From contig VERC01000047.1 in assembly GCA_018882825.1 (NCBI GenBank), forward strand, positions 1 to 12,231: DNA of 12,231 nt, read 5' to 3'. Shown here in pieces: positions 1 through 6,231 of the stretch. This DNA comes from Acidimicrobiia bacterium (GTDB taxonomy: Bacteria; Actinomycetota; Acidimicrobiia; Acidimicrobiales; Acidimicrobilacustridaceae). The notes under the pieces are model-generated. The model was not told the origin of the DNA, searched no databases, and worked only from the letters and a program-made list of their open reading frames with translations. Within the stretch, counting starts at the first letter, position 1. Every line of letters starts with the position of its first letter. The position numbers and the translations under genes were made by a program.

Positions 1-14
1 CCCGTCTTCACGGG
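1..14 (-). terminator. Short hairpin downstream of the DoxX-like gene, possible terminator
   Basis: CCCGT and ACGGG form a perfect 5-bp stem around a 4-nt loop, 21 bases past the stop codon of the minus-strand DoxX-like gene. No T-run is visible and the window edge hides any extension, so a role in termination is only a suggestion. Confidence 0.2.
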
Positions 15-35
15 CTGAGCCTCTGCTCGAGGTCG

Positions 36-497
36 TCACGGCCGAGAGGGTCGACGGCTCGCCACCTTCCATGCCAGCCAGATGAACACGAACTGGAACG
101 GCAAGCGCAGCCAGGAGACGGCCTGTTCGGCGATCGAACGGTCGCGCCAGTCCCACACCATGTAGAGATTGGCCGGATAGACGGCGAGGAACAGCACGAT
201 CGCTGCCCGCGCTCCCCAGACGCGGGTCCGGGGCAGGAGCAGCATCGGCCCCACCACGAGTTCGGCCACGCCGCTGGCGTAGGTCCAGAACCGCTCGGAG
301 GGCCCCAACCACGGCGGCACGATGGCATCGAAGAAGCCGGGGCTGACGAAGTGCATGACCCCGGCGATCGTGACGAATGCGCCCATGGCAATGGCGACGA
401 GTTCCCACGTCCGCTCACCATCACTGGTTGCCGGCGCCCGCTCGCCGGCCATCGTGGATGGACGTTTGGCGCCGCGATCGACCGGAGGTCCCGACAT
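36..497 (-). CDS. DoxX-like integral membrane protein
   Basis: This 153-residue protein has four predicted membrane helices (about residues 32-51, 70-89, 96-115 and 130-146). The short loop PPWLGP after the first helix and the NLYMVWDWR stretch near residues 110-118 resemble the DoxX/DoxD-like family of small inner-membrane proteins. Some DoxX-like proteins are linked to quinone or thiol redox chemistry, but most have no assigned substrate, so no reaction is claimed. ATG 497 is chosen because TAGGCT ends exactly 6 nt upstream, the layout of a leaderless actinobacterial transcript. An internal Met at residue 16 (position 452) is the alternative, and neither start has a clear Shine-Dalgarno sequence. 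The gene is divergent from the CYP142-like gene across 121 bases, so the two could share regulation. The family call is fairly safe. Confidence 0.8.
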   Translation of the reverse strand: MSGPPVDRGAKRPSTMAGERAPATSDGERTWELVAIAMGAFVTIAGVMHFVSPGFFDAIVPPWLGPSERFWTYASGVAELVVGPMLLLPRTRVWGARAAIVLFLAVYPANLYMVWDWRDRSIAEQAVSWLRLPFQFVFIWLAWKVASRRPSRP

Positions 498-503
498 GGG
501 CCG

Positions 504-509
504 AGCCTA
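504..509 (-). promoter_or_regulatory. Candidate -10 box for leaderless transcription of the DoxX-like gene
   Basis: On the minus strand TAGGCT (TAnnnT consensus) is followed by exactly six bases and then ATG at 497. This places the transcription start at the A of the start codon. No convincing -35 box is seen, as is usual for GC-rich actinobacteria. The photolyase-like gene has the same arrangement. Confidence 0.35.
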
Positions 510-581
510 CGGTCCGATTCGATCGCGCTCGACCCGGACCTCGGCGGACGGACGGGAGCGGCATCGTCGATCCATCTCCGC

Positions 582-595
582 CCGACACGGGTCGG
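582..595. promoter_or_regulatory. Small inverted repeat upstream of the CYP142-like P450
   Basis: CCGAC-acgg-GTCGG is a perfect 5-bp dyad, 23 bases before the P450 start codon. It lies in the 121-base divergent region, which otherwise shows no obvious element on the plus strand. It could be an operator or a 5' hairpin, but such short dyads are common by chance in GC-rich DNA. Confidence 0.2.
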
Positions 596-618
596 TGCGC
601 CTGCGCGAGAGTGGCGCC

Positions 619-1806
619 ATGACCACCGATGCTCCCCGATCGCTCGACCTCCTCGACGGCCGCTGGTACGCGACGCAGCCCTATGAGGACTGGACCTGGT
701 TGCGTGAGCACGCCCCCGCCTACTGGGACCCGGTCAACGAGGTGTGGGCCATCACCCGCTACGACGACGTCCTCGCCATCGAGAAGGACCCAGTCGGGTT
801 CTCCAGTTTCCGGTCACCACGCCCCCATGGCGATCACCTGCCGATGATCATCTCGATGGACGGCCGCGAACACACCATGCGGCGCAAGTTGGTGAGCAAG
901 GGGTTCACGCCCCGACGGGTCCGCGATCACGAAGCGACGGTTCGACGCATCTGCACGGAGATCATCGACCGGGTGGCGGCACGCGGCGAGTGCGACTTCG
1001 TGTGGGACATCGCCGCGCCACTGCCGCTGCTGCTCATCGCCGACATGCTCGGGTTCCCGCCCGAGTCCTATGACGATCTGCTGCGGTGGTCCGACGACCT
1101 CATCCGGGGCACGACCATCAACGATCCCGATGCGGCGATGGCGGCGATGGAGGCCGGGCTGGCCTTCCGCGAGTTCCAGTTGGGCGTCATCGCCGACCGA
1201 CGTTCGAAACCGCCACAGGACGACCTGGTCAGCATCCTCTGCCACGCCGAGATCGACGGTGAGCGACTCGGCGACGAGGACATCATCCAGGAGAGCCTGC
1301 TGATCCTCATCGGCGGTGACGAGACGAGTCGACATGTCATGACCGACGGGATGCTGGCGCTGCTGGACCATCCCGATCAGAAGGAGATCCTGCGCGCCGA
1401 TCCCACCAAGATCGAGGTCGGCGTGGAGGAACTGCTGCGGTGGGTGACGCCGATCAAGAACATGAGCCGCACCGTCACCCGTGAGGTCACGATGCACGGG
1501 GAGACGTTGCGCGAGGGCGATCAACTCATCCTCATGTACCCCGCCGCGAACCGCGACCCGCGGGTGTTCACCGATCCCGACACGCTGGACGTGCAGCGCA
1601 ACCCCAATCCGCACCTCGCGTTCGGGTTCGGTCCGCACTTCTGCATGGGCGCGTCGTTGGCCCGGATGGAGCTGCGGGTGATGTTCGGCGAACTGCTGCG
1701 TCGACTGCCCGATCTGCGACTGGACGGTGACCCGACGCCCCGACGGGCCTCCAACTTCATCTCCGGTCCGGAGGCCATGCCGGTGGCGTTCACACCCACG
1801 GCCTGA
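619..1806 (+). CDS. Cytochrome P450, CYP142-like (possible sterol or alkyl side-chain hydroxylase)
   Basis: A complete 395-residue soluble bacterial P450. The heme loop FGFGPHFCMG is at 335-344 with Cys342 as thiolate ligand. The I-helix motif GGDET is at 232-236, the ExxR pair is Glu271/Arg274, and His85/Arg89 in the C-helix fit heme-propionate contacts. The GGDETSRH I-helix, the QRNPNPHLAFGFG run and the C-terminal ending (RRLPDLRL, then NFISGPEAMPVAFTP) closely resemble mycobacterial CYP142 as I remember it. That enzyme oxidises the terminal side-chain carbon of cholesterol and cholestenone. It needs ferredoxin and reductase partners, not encoded here. ATG 619 is chosen because the family motif SLDLLDGRWYA begins just after it. 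The frame is open upstream to 322, but that part overlaps the DoxX-like gene and has no P450 character. The ribosome site is weak (GAGAG). The substrate is an inference. Confidence 0.9.
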   Translation: MTTDAPRSLDLLDGRWYATQPYEDWTWLREHAPAYWDPVNEVWAITRYDDVLAIEKDPVGFSSFRSPRPHGDHLPMIISMDGREHTMRRKLVSKGFTPRRVRDHEATVRRICTEIIDRVAARGECDFVWDIAAPLPLLLIADMLGFPPESYDDLLRWSDDLIRGTTINDPDAAMAAMEAGLAFREFQLGVIADRRSKPPQDDLVSILCHAEIDGERLGDEDIIQESLLILIGGDETSRHVMTDGMLALLDHPDQKEILRADPTKIEVGVEELLRWVTPIKNMSRTVTREVTMHGETLREGDQLILMYPAANRDPRVFTDPDTLDVQRNPNPHLAFGFGPHFCMGASLARMELRVMFGELLRRLPDLRLDGDPTPRRASNFISGPEAMPVAFTPTA

Positions 1807-1824
1807 TCGTCCGCTCCGGCGACC

Positions 1825-1834
1825 GAACCGGTTC
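1825..1834. other. Perfect palindrome in the convergent gap
   Basis: GAACCGGTTC is a 10-bp loop-free palindrome in the 56-base gap between two convergent stop codons (1806 plus, 1863 minus). No stem-loop with a T-run is present in the gap, so there is no recognisable intrinsic terminator. Its function is unknown. Confidence 0.2.
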
Positions 1835-1862
1835 AGCGCCAGCCGATCCAGAGCGGGCCGAT

Positions 1863-2858
1863 TCAGAGATCGAGATCGAGATCGAGGGCCTCGGCCAGCG
1901 CGCCTGCCGCGGCCATTCCGGAGAGCGCAGCACCCTCGACCTTGGCGCCTCCGAACGCGTCGCCGGCGCAGATCAGGGGAGCAGGACCGTCGAGTACCAG
2001 GCAGCGCTGTGGATGCTCGACCGAGGGCCTCGCGTACCGCCACTTCTGGATGGAGCGCGCCCCCGGCACGGCGGAGGCATCGAGCGCGGCCGCGGTCAGG
2101 AGCGCATCGACGATCTCGTCGTCACTGGCGTCCCAGTGGTCTCGGGTGAACCCGGCCGTGGCGTGGATCGTCACCGCCGACACCTCCGACACTCCCTTCA
2201 CCCGGTTGTCGGCCATCCAGTCGATCGGTCCGTCGTCGGGGTCGACGGCACCCGGCGCGGCGAGACCGGACGGACCGTCGAGCACGACCATCAGCGCGAT
2301 GCACGGGTCGTACCGCACGGCGAGCAATGCGTCGCGGTCAGGTGTCGTCAGTTCGACTCCACCGGCGGCCAGAAGGGCAAGGGACTGGGGAACGGGAGCC
2401 GTCATGAGCACCGCATCGGCCTCGAGCACCGAACCGTCGGCCATCGACACGAGCCACCCGACATCCGTGCGACCCACCGACGACACGAGTGTCGCGGTGC
2501 GCACGTCGAGACCGGTGGCGAGATGCTTGGCGATCGCATTCATCGACTGCGTGCCGCGGTAGCGCACGTGCCCGTCGGGATCGGTCGAGCCGTCGGGTCC
2601 GATGCGTCCGCGGAACCATGGCGTCACTACGCCACTCTCCACCCACTGTGCAACGGCATCGGCGAACTGCGGTGTATGGGTGGTGAGGAACTGGGCGCCG
2701 TGATCGAACGTGGCATCGCCGAGACGGCGGGTGGCGAGACGTCCCCCCACTCCCCTGCCCTTGTCGAGCACGACGACATCGCATGACCCGGCGAGCCGGC
2801 GGGCCGCGACGAGACCGGCCATGCCCGCACCCAGCACCACCACGCGTCGGCGGCTCAT
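1863..2858 (-). CDS. Renalase-like FAD-dependent oxidoreductase
   Basis: A 331-residue flavoprotein with an N-terminal dinucleotide fold: GAGMAG at 10-15, LDKGRGVGGR at 31-40 (the acidic residue Asp32 would bind the FAD ribose), and FDHGAQF at 51-57. The C-terminal FAD motif is around ICAGD (296-300) and KVEGAALSGMAAAGAL (306-321). This arrangement is typical of the renalase-like branch of the amine-oxidase superfamily. Characterised bacterial renalases oxidise wrongly reduced isomers of NAD(P)H back to NAD(P)+, and whether this protein does so is inferred. ATG 2858 gives the expected short run to the Rossmann glycines; the ribosome site is weak. It is last in the long minus-strand series, 63 bases after the ATP10-like gene, and converges on the P450 gene. 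Its C-terminus is a DNA-repeat-encoded Leu-Asp run. Confidence 0.8.
   Translation of the reverse strand: MSRRRVVVLGAGMAGLVAARRLAGSCDVVVLDKGRGVGGRLATRRLGDATFDHGAQFLTTHTPQFADAVAQWVESGVVTPWFRGRIGPDGSTDPDGHVRYRGTQSMNAIAKHLATGLDVRTATLVSSVGRTDVGWLVSMADGSVLEADAVLMTAPVPQSLALLAAGGVELTTPDRDALLAVRYDPCIALMVVLDGPSGLAAPGAVDPDDGPIDWMADNRVKGVSEVSAVTIHATAGFTRDHWDASDDEIVDALLTAAALDASAVPGARSIQKWRYARPSVEHPQRCLVLDGPAPLICAGDAFGGAKVEGAALSGMAAAGALAEALDLDLDL
1866..1886. repeat. Hexanucleotide microsatellite GAGATC x3.5 at the 3' end of the renalase-like gene
   Basis: GAGATC occurs three times in tandem plus a further GAG, directly before the stop codon of the minus-strand gene. It encodes the terminal residues DLDLDL. 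A gain or loss of one unit would change the protein by two residues without a frameshift. Confidence 0.85.
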
Positions 2859-2921
2859 CGGCGAGCGATCCGGACGGTGCCGAGCGAGTGGCCCGAACCG
2901 AGCATGGAACTGAGCATGCGC

Positions 2922-3419
2922 TCAGGCTCGCACATCACCGGCCGCGGGTCCGTCGCCGTGTTCCGCCAACACCATCTCGAGTCGGTGTGTGATCGGCTCC
3001 GTGCGACCGCCCGTCGTTCGCCACAGCACCCGTCCTCCTCGGTCGACGAGCAGGACCGTGATCGTCGAGCGATCGGGGATGTCGAGCGGCCCCGTCACCT
3101 CGGCGACGTCGCCATAGATGGTGAAGGTGCGCTGCAACACGATCGGCTCACGGATCGCGGCGGCCATGCCGCCGTCGATGAACCTCCGCACCGGCGCCCA
3201 CATCCGACCGATGGTGGGCACCTCGTAGAAACGGAGTCCGGGATCTGATCCCGAGCGCGCCTCGAACCACTCCACCCAGGTGTCGACCGACTTCTGATGC
3301 TCGCGCCGGAAGGCCACGGCGACCACGTTGCGCTCACCGGCGAACGCATCGGGGAGATCGACGTCGAGTCCTTCGAGGTTGCGGGCCCGCACTCGGGGGA
3401 ACTGGAGGAATCCGGCCAT
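2922..3419 (-). CDS. Thioredoxin-fold protein resembling ATP10-like bacterial proteins
   Basis: A 165-residue soluble protein. It starts MAGFLQFPRVRARNLEG, like the opening strand and FPxxxxxNLxG turn of peroxiredoxin/thioredoxin-fold proteins. It continues with a hydrophobic strand NVVAVAF (31-37), QKSVDTWVEWF (42-52), GLRFYEVPTI (61-70), RRFIDGGMAAAI (78-89), and a final strand pair STITVLLVDRGGRVLWRTTG (118-137). This pattern recalls bacterial relatives of the ATP10 mitochondrial assembly factor. There is no CxxC or peroxidatic Cys, in fact no Cys at all, so thiol redox chemistry is unlikely and the function is unknown. ATG 3419 is taken because everything upstream in frame belongs to another frame of the preceding gene. 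Its stop at 3440 is 20 bases away, implying co-transcription. The ribosome site is weak. Confidence 0.65.
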   Translation of the reverse strand: MAGFLQFPRVRARNLEGLDVDLPDAFAGERNVVAVAFRREHQKSVDTWVEWFEARSGSDPGLRFYEVPTIGRMWAPVRRFIDGGMAAAIREPIVLQRTFTIYGDVAEVTGPLDIPDRSTITVLLVDRGGRVLWRTTGGRTEPITHRLEMVLAEHGDGPAAGDVRA

Positions 3420-3439
3420 CGGCGCGACCGCAACGACGA

Positions 3440-3733
3440 TCAGCCGAACGAGCGAACGCCCGAGATGTCGTAGATCTCCACCGACATGCCCTTGGGCGCC
3501 GGCCCGCTGGGGCGCTCGGCAGCGGCGATGACGGCCATGTGACCGTCGAACGAGGCCTGATCGGCCCAGCGCTCGAAGAGGATCACACGGGTCTCGTCGA
3601 CGGGATCGGCGGCCATCACGTACTCGAGACAACCCGGCTCGTCGCGGGTGGCCCGCATCGAGTCACGACGACCGGCGATGAACGCATCGCGTTCGCTCGG
3701 GTCGAGGATGAAGGCGCCGGCGACGATCAACAT
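3440..3733 (-). CDS. ABM/YgiN-like dimeric alpha-beta barrel monooxygenase
   Basis: A 97-residue protein with the antibiotic biosynthesis monooxygenase (ABM) pattern: an opening strand MLIVAGAFIL, a helix with RRDSMRATRDEPGCLEY (22-38), a strand RVILFERWADQASFDGHM (49-66) and a closing strand MSVEIYDIS (83-91). Members act as small cofactor-free oxygenases on quinols or polyketides, or remain unassigned; the EPGCLEY and FERW motifs are the family signature. An in-frame GTG at 3748 would add five residues. ATG 3733 is preferred because GGAG lies five bases upstream and the opening strand begins directly at this Met. It lies between the secreted-protein gene and the ATP10-like gene on the same strand. 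The substrate cannot be read from sequence. Confidence 0.8.
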   Translation of the reverse strand: MLIVAGAFILDPSERDAFIAGRRDSMRATRDEPGCLEYVMAADPVDETRVILFERWADQASFDGHMAVIAAAERPSGPAPKGMSVEIYDISGVRSFG

Positions 3734-3738
3734 GGGGG

Positions 3739-3742
3739 CTCC
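3739..3742 (-). promoter_or_regulatory. Ribosome binding site deciding the ABM-like start
   Basis: GGAG on the minus strand, five bases before ATG 3733. It falls inside the alternative reading from GTG 3748, so it argues for the shorter protein. Confidence 0.55.
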
Positions 3743-3772
3743 GATCACGTTGGATCACCGACGATGACGGAT

Positions 3773-3789
3773 CGCCGGTACGGACGGCG
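3773..3789 (-). terminator. Hairpin after the secreted-protein gene, weak terminator candidate
   Basis: CGCCG-(7 nt)-CGGCG forms a 5-bp GC stem that begins 6 bases after the stop codon at 3796. There is no T-run, so Rho-independent termination is doubtful. It could be a weak transcript-end or processing structure before the ABM-like gene. Confidence 0.25.
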
Positions 3790-3795
3790 CCGAAA

Positions 3796-4350
3796 CTACC
3801 GCCGACCGGGCCAGGCCGGGAGCGAACCGCCGAACGCGTCCTCGAGTGCCTCACGGGCGCGGTCCATGTAGTCCCGGACCTCCGGTGGAATCGTGATCGA
3901 CGGTCGGCCCGGTGGGACGGGGACGTCCGGCATCCGCAGACCGGGGTTCTGCGCCAGGAACTCGTCGATCATCGTCCTCAGATCGCGACCATCGACGGTG
4001 ACCGTCGGCCACGATCCGTCGAGGCCCGGGGTGATGGTGGCCGTGTGAGGGCGACCATCGGGCCCGGTTCCCGAGAAGGTGGCCGAGCCATCGGGTGCGG
4101 TGGTGGGAGGCTGCAGCGTGAAGCCCGGGCCGGTGAGGGCACCAGTGTCCGGATCGACGGTGATGTCGCCCATCGCGGTGCCGAGACCACCGAGGTCACC
4201 GAGGTTCGCCGGCACGGGAACCACCGCATCGGTGGACACCGGATCGCCGATCGGCGATGCGGGCCTCTGCGTGGCGGCGAAGGCAGTGGCGCCACCGCCG
4301 AGGACGACGAATCCGGCCACGGCCAGTGCTGCGGTTCGTTTGAGGGGCAT
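3796..4350 (-). CDS. Secreted protein of unknown function
   Basis: A 184-residue protein with a clear Sec signal peptide: positively charged PLKR, a hydrophobic core AALAVAGFVVLGGGATA, and a TAFA cleavage site after about residue 25. There is no lipobox and no Cys anywhere in the protein, so it is not a lipoprotein and forms no disulfide. The mature part starts with a low-complexity Pro/Gly/Asp-rich segment (27-80, with GDLGGLGTAMGD). A beta-like segment follows (GSATFSGTGPDGRPHTATI, 88-106, then SWPTVTVDGRDL, 113-124), and then a charged C-terminal helix (EVRDYMDRAREALEDAF, 157-173). I do not recognise the family. ATG 4350 has a strong GGGAGG site seven bases upstream. Its two neighbours run the same way, but a 95-base upstream gap with dyads suggests its own promoter or regulation. 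Confidence 0.75.
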   Translation of the reverse strand: MPLKRTAALAVAGFVVLGGGATAFAATQRPASPIGDPVSTDAVVPVPANLGDLGGLGTAMGDITVDPDTGALTGPGFTLQPPTTAPDGSATFSGTGPDGRPHTATITPGLDGSWPTVTVDGRDLRTMIDEFLAQNPGLRMPDVPVPPGRPSITIPPEVRDYMDRAREALEDAFGGSLPAWPGRR

Positions 4351-4357
4351 CGGGGGA

Positions 4358-4363
4358 CCTCCC
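4358..4363 (-). promoter_or_regulatory. Strong Shine-Dalgarno site of the secreted-protein gene
   Basis: GGGAGG on the minus strand, seven bases before ATG 4350. It is one of the best ribosome sites in the window and fixes this start, even though the same frame is open upstream to 4992. Confidence 0.7.
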
Positions 4364-4368
4364 GTTCG

Positions 4369-4399
4369 GTCACCGCAGCGTGACACAGGTCGACGTCGA
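4369..4399. promoter_or_regulatory. Two dyads upstream of the secreted-protein gene
   Basis: GTCAC-N6-GTGAC (4369-4384) is a perfect 5-bp inverted repeat, and TCGACGTCGA (4390-4399) is a perfect 10-bp palindrome. Both lie 19-49 bases upstream of ATG 4350, in the 95-base gap after the SDR stop codon. They fit an operator or leader structure, but no regulator gene is nearby to support this. Confidence 0.3.
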
Positions 4400-4445
4400 A
4401 CGGCCATCGCCCCGACGCAGCCCACGGGGAAAGGGATTCCGGCCC

Positions 4446-5201
4446 TCAGGACCCGCCGCCGTCGAGCAGGATCAACTCGCCGGTCAGGTACGAGGACGCC
4501 TCGCTGGCCAGGTAGATGGCGGTACCGACGATCTCGTCGGGATCGGCGATGCGACCGAGCGACACTCCTCTCGATGCGGCGGACTGCGCCTCGGCGGTGG
4601 GCGCCGCCCTGTGGAACGAGTCGGTGTGGAACATGCCGCACACGATCGAGTTGACCCGGATCCCTCGGGGACCGAGCTCCTGAGCGGCGGCGCGGGTGAG
4701 GGTGTTCTGGGCTGCCTTGGCTGCGGCGTACACCATCGTGAACGGACTCGGTCGCAGCGACGCCTTGGAGCTGATGTTGATGATGGAACCACCGGCGGGC
4801 ATGTGCTCGACGACGAGGCCGGCGAGTCGCATCGGACCCTTGAAGTTCACGTCCATCGTCTTGGTGTAGAGCTCCTCGGTCACCTCCGACAGCGACGGCG
4901 GCACAGGTGCGATCCCCGCGTTGTTGACCAGCACGTCGATGCGCCCGAACTCGGCGACGGCGGCATCGACCAGTGCCGCGCACTGGTCCCAATCGCCGAC
5001 GTGGCAGGCCACGGCCAGCGCTCGACGACCGAGGGCGCGGATCTCCGCCGCCACCTTCTCGCAGTCGACGACCTTTCGACTGGAGACGACGACATCGGCG
5101 CCCGACTCGGCGAAGCCGAGTGCCATGGCCCGACCGAGTCCCTTGCTGGCCCCGGTGACGATGACGACCTTGTCGTCGAGTCTGAACGACGGAAGGGTCA
5201 T
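4446..5201 (-). CDS. Short-chain dehydrogenase/reductase (classical SDR)
   Basis: A 251-residue classical SDR of normal length. The cofactor motif TGASKGLG is at 16-23, NNAG at 93-96, the active-site Asn at 119, Ser145 and the YAAAK motif with Tyr158/Lys162. The catalytic tetrad is therefore complete. SSRK at 40-43, after the second strand, suggests NADP(H), though this is only a tendency. It should interconvert a hydroxyl and a keto group on a small or acyl-CoA substrate in the cytoplasm. ATG 5201 lies one base after the stop of the phosphotransferase gene (TGAcATG), and GAGGAG seven bases upstream lies inside that gene's end. The two are thus tightly coupled. In the lva levulinate pathway an SDR works with an APH-type kinase and an ACAD, and the same set occurs here. 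The exact substrate is unknown. Confidence 0.92.
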   Translation of the reverse strand: MTLPSFRLDDKVVIVTGASKGLGRAMALGFAESGADVVVSSRKVVDCEKVAAEIRALGRRALAVACHVGDWDQCAALVDAAVAEFGRIDVLVNNAGIAPVPPSLSEVTEELYTKTMDVNFKGPMRLAGLVVEHMPAGGSIINISSKASLRPSPFTMVYAAAKAAQNTLTRAAAQELGPRGIRVNSIVCGMFHTDSFHRAAPTAEAQSAASRGVSLGRIADPDEIVGTAIYLASEASSYLTGELILLDGGGS

Positions 5202-5202
5202 G

Positions 5203-6231
5203 TCAGTGCTCCTCGGCGGCGATGAGGCCGGTGGCGCTCACCAGTAGACGGTCGGCCTGCGCGCCGAAGTACTCGTGGTACGGATTGTTCGACAGGCCCT
5301 TCTGGAACTTGGCGAAGCTGCCCTCGAGCACGATGGCCATCTTCCAACGGGAGAACACCTGGTACCAGTCGATGGCCGACACGTCGCGGCCCGAACGTTC
5401 GGCATAGCGGTCGATGATCTCGGCCACCGACGGCACCGACGCAGGGTCGAGGCGTGGGTCGGACGCAGTGCCGAGCGGCATGAGACCGTCGTCATTGGGG
5501 TGGAACACCAGCATCCAGCACAGGTCGACCAGCGGATCGCCGATCGACGCCATCTCCCAGTCGACGACGGCGAGGAGCCGTGGCGGCAGATCGAGGGAGA
5601 ACAACGCGTTGTCGAGCTTGTAGTCACCGTGACACAGGGCCTGGGGTTGCTCGACCGGGACGCGATCCCGCAACCAGTCGGCCACGCTCGCGGCATCGGG
5701 GAGCTCGCGTCCGTCGTAGGACGCGAGTTGCGACAGCCATCGGTCGATCTGACGCCCGAGGTAGCCGGGGTCGTGGGCCAGATCACCGAGTCCGCAGCGC
5801 TCCCAGTCCACGGCGTGCAGTTCGACGAGGGCGTCGAGCAGGTCGACCACCGCAGCGCCGTGGGTCCCGGGCGCGGCGGCCCATGCCGCCGGCACGCTGG
5901 AGCGGATCGGGGCGCCGTCGATCCGCTCCATGAGGAAGAACGGTGAACCGAACACCTTCGGGTCGTCGCAGGCGGCGATGGGTCGGGGGATGCGCACCGG
6001 CTCGTCGGCGATGGCGTCGAGGATGCGGAACTCGCGCAGCACATCGTGCGCCCGGGACGTGTTGGCCCGTTGGGGTGCCCGACGCAGCACCATGTGCTCT
6101 TCCCCACGATCGACGGCGAACACCTCGCAGGAGCCGCCACCGGCCATGCGCTCGACGATGATCGGACACTCGTCAGCGAACACCTCGTCGCAGAACGCCG
6201 TCAACGCGCCGGTGTCGGGAACGTCACTCAT
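5203..6231 (-). CDS. APH-fold phosphotransferase (ACAD10/11 kinase-domain type)
   Basis: A 342-residue aminoglycoside-phosphotransferase-fold kinase. The nucleotide loop is around GGGSCEVFAVD (31-41), followed by VLRRAPQ (48-54), a form seen in acyl-CoA-linked members. The catalytic loop CHGDYKLDN is at 200-208 (Asp203 base, Asn208 metal) and VVDWEMASIGDPLVDL at 222-237 (Asp224 metal). All key residues are present. This family is usually not a resistance enzyme; in ACAD10/ACAD11 and LvaA the fold phosphorylates hydroxyacyl-CoAs. ATG 6231 overlaps the preceding acyl-CoA dehydrogenase stop by four bases (ATGA), implying translational coupling and similar amounts. The frame is open a further 26 codons upstream, but that lies inside the dehydrogenase gene and lacks family similarity. 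A hydroxyacyl-CoA substrate is inferred from context. Confidence 0.9.
   Translation of the reverse strand: MSDVPDTGALTAFCDEVFADECPIIVERMAGGGSCEVFAVDRGEEHMVLRRAPQRANTSRAHDVLREFRILDAIADEPVRIPRPIAACDDPKVFGSPFFLMERIDGAPIRSSVPAAWAAAPGTHGAAVVDLLDALVELHAVDWERCGLGDLAHDPGYLGRQIDRWLSQLASYDGRELPDAASVADWLRDRVPVEQPQALCHGDYKLDNALFSLDLPPRLLAVVDWEMASIGDPLVDLCWMLVFHPNDDGLMPLGTASDPRLDPASVPSVAEIIDRYAERSGRDVSAIDWYQVFSRWKMAIVLEGSFAKFQKGLSNNPYHEYFGAQADRLLVSATGLIAAEEH

Noticed and set aside
322..618. Upstream extension of the CYP142-like frame (99 codons)
   Set aside because: It is antisense to the DoxX-like gene, lacks P450 character, and the family N-terminus begins after ATG 619.
814..2043. Long open frame antisense to the CYP142-like gene
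   Set aside because: Arg/His/Gly-rich shadow translation typical of GC-rich DNA; it overlaps two well-supported genes and has no domain.
2013..2786. Open frame antisense to the renalase-like gene
   Set aside because: It lies wholly inside a gene with clear FAD motifs; its translation is low-complexity and has no start signal.
4351..4992. Extension of the secreted-protein frame upstream into the SDR gene
   Set aside because: The signal peptide starts at ATG 4350 with a strong ribosome site; the upstream translation is Arg-rich and overlaps the SDR gene.
5203..6231. Aminoglycoside resistance gene
   Set aside because: The fold is APH-like, but the sequence features and the ACAD neighbour fit the acyl-CoA-linked kinase group, and nothing indicates drug resistance.
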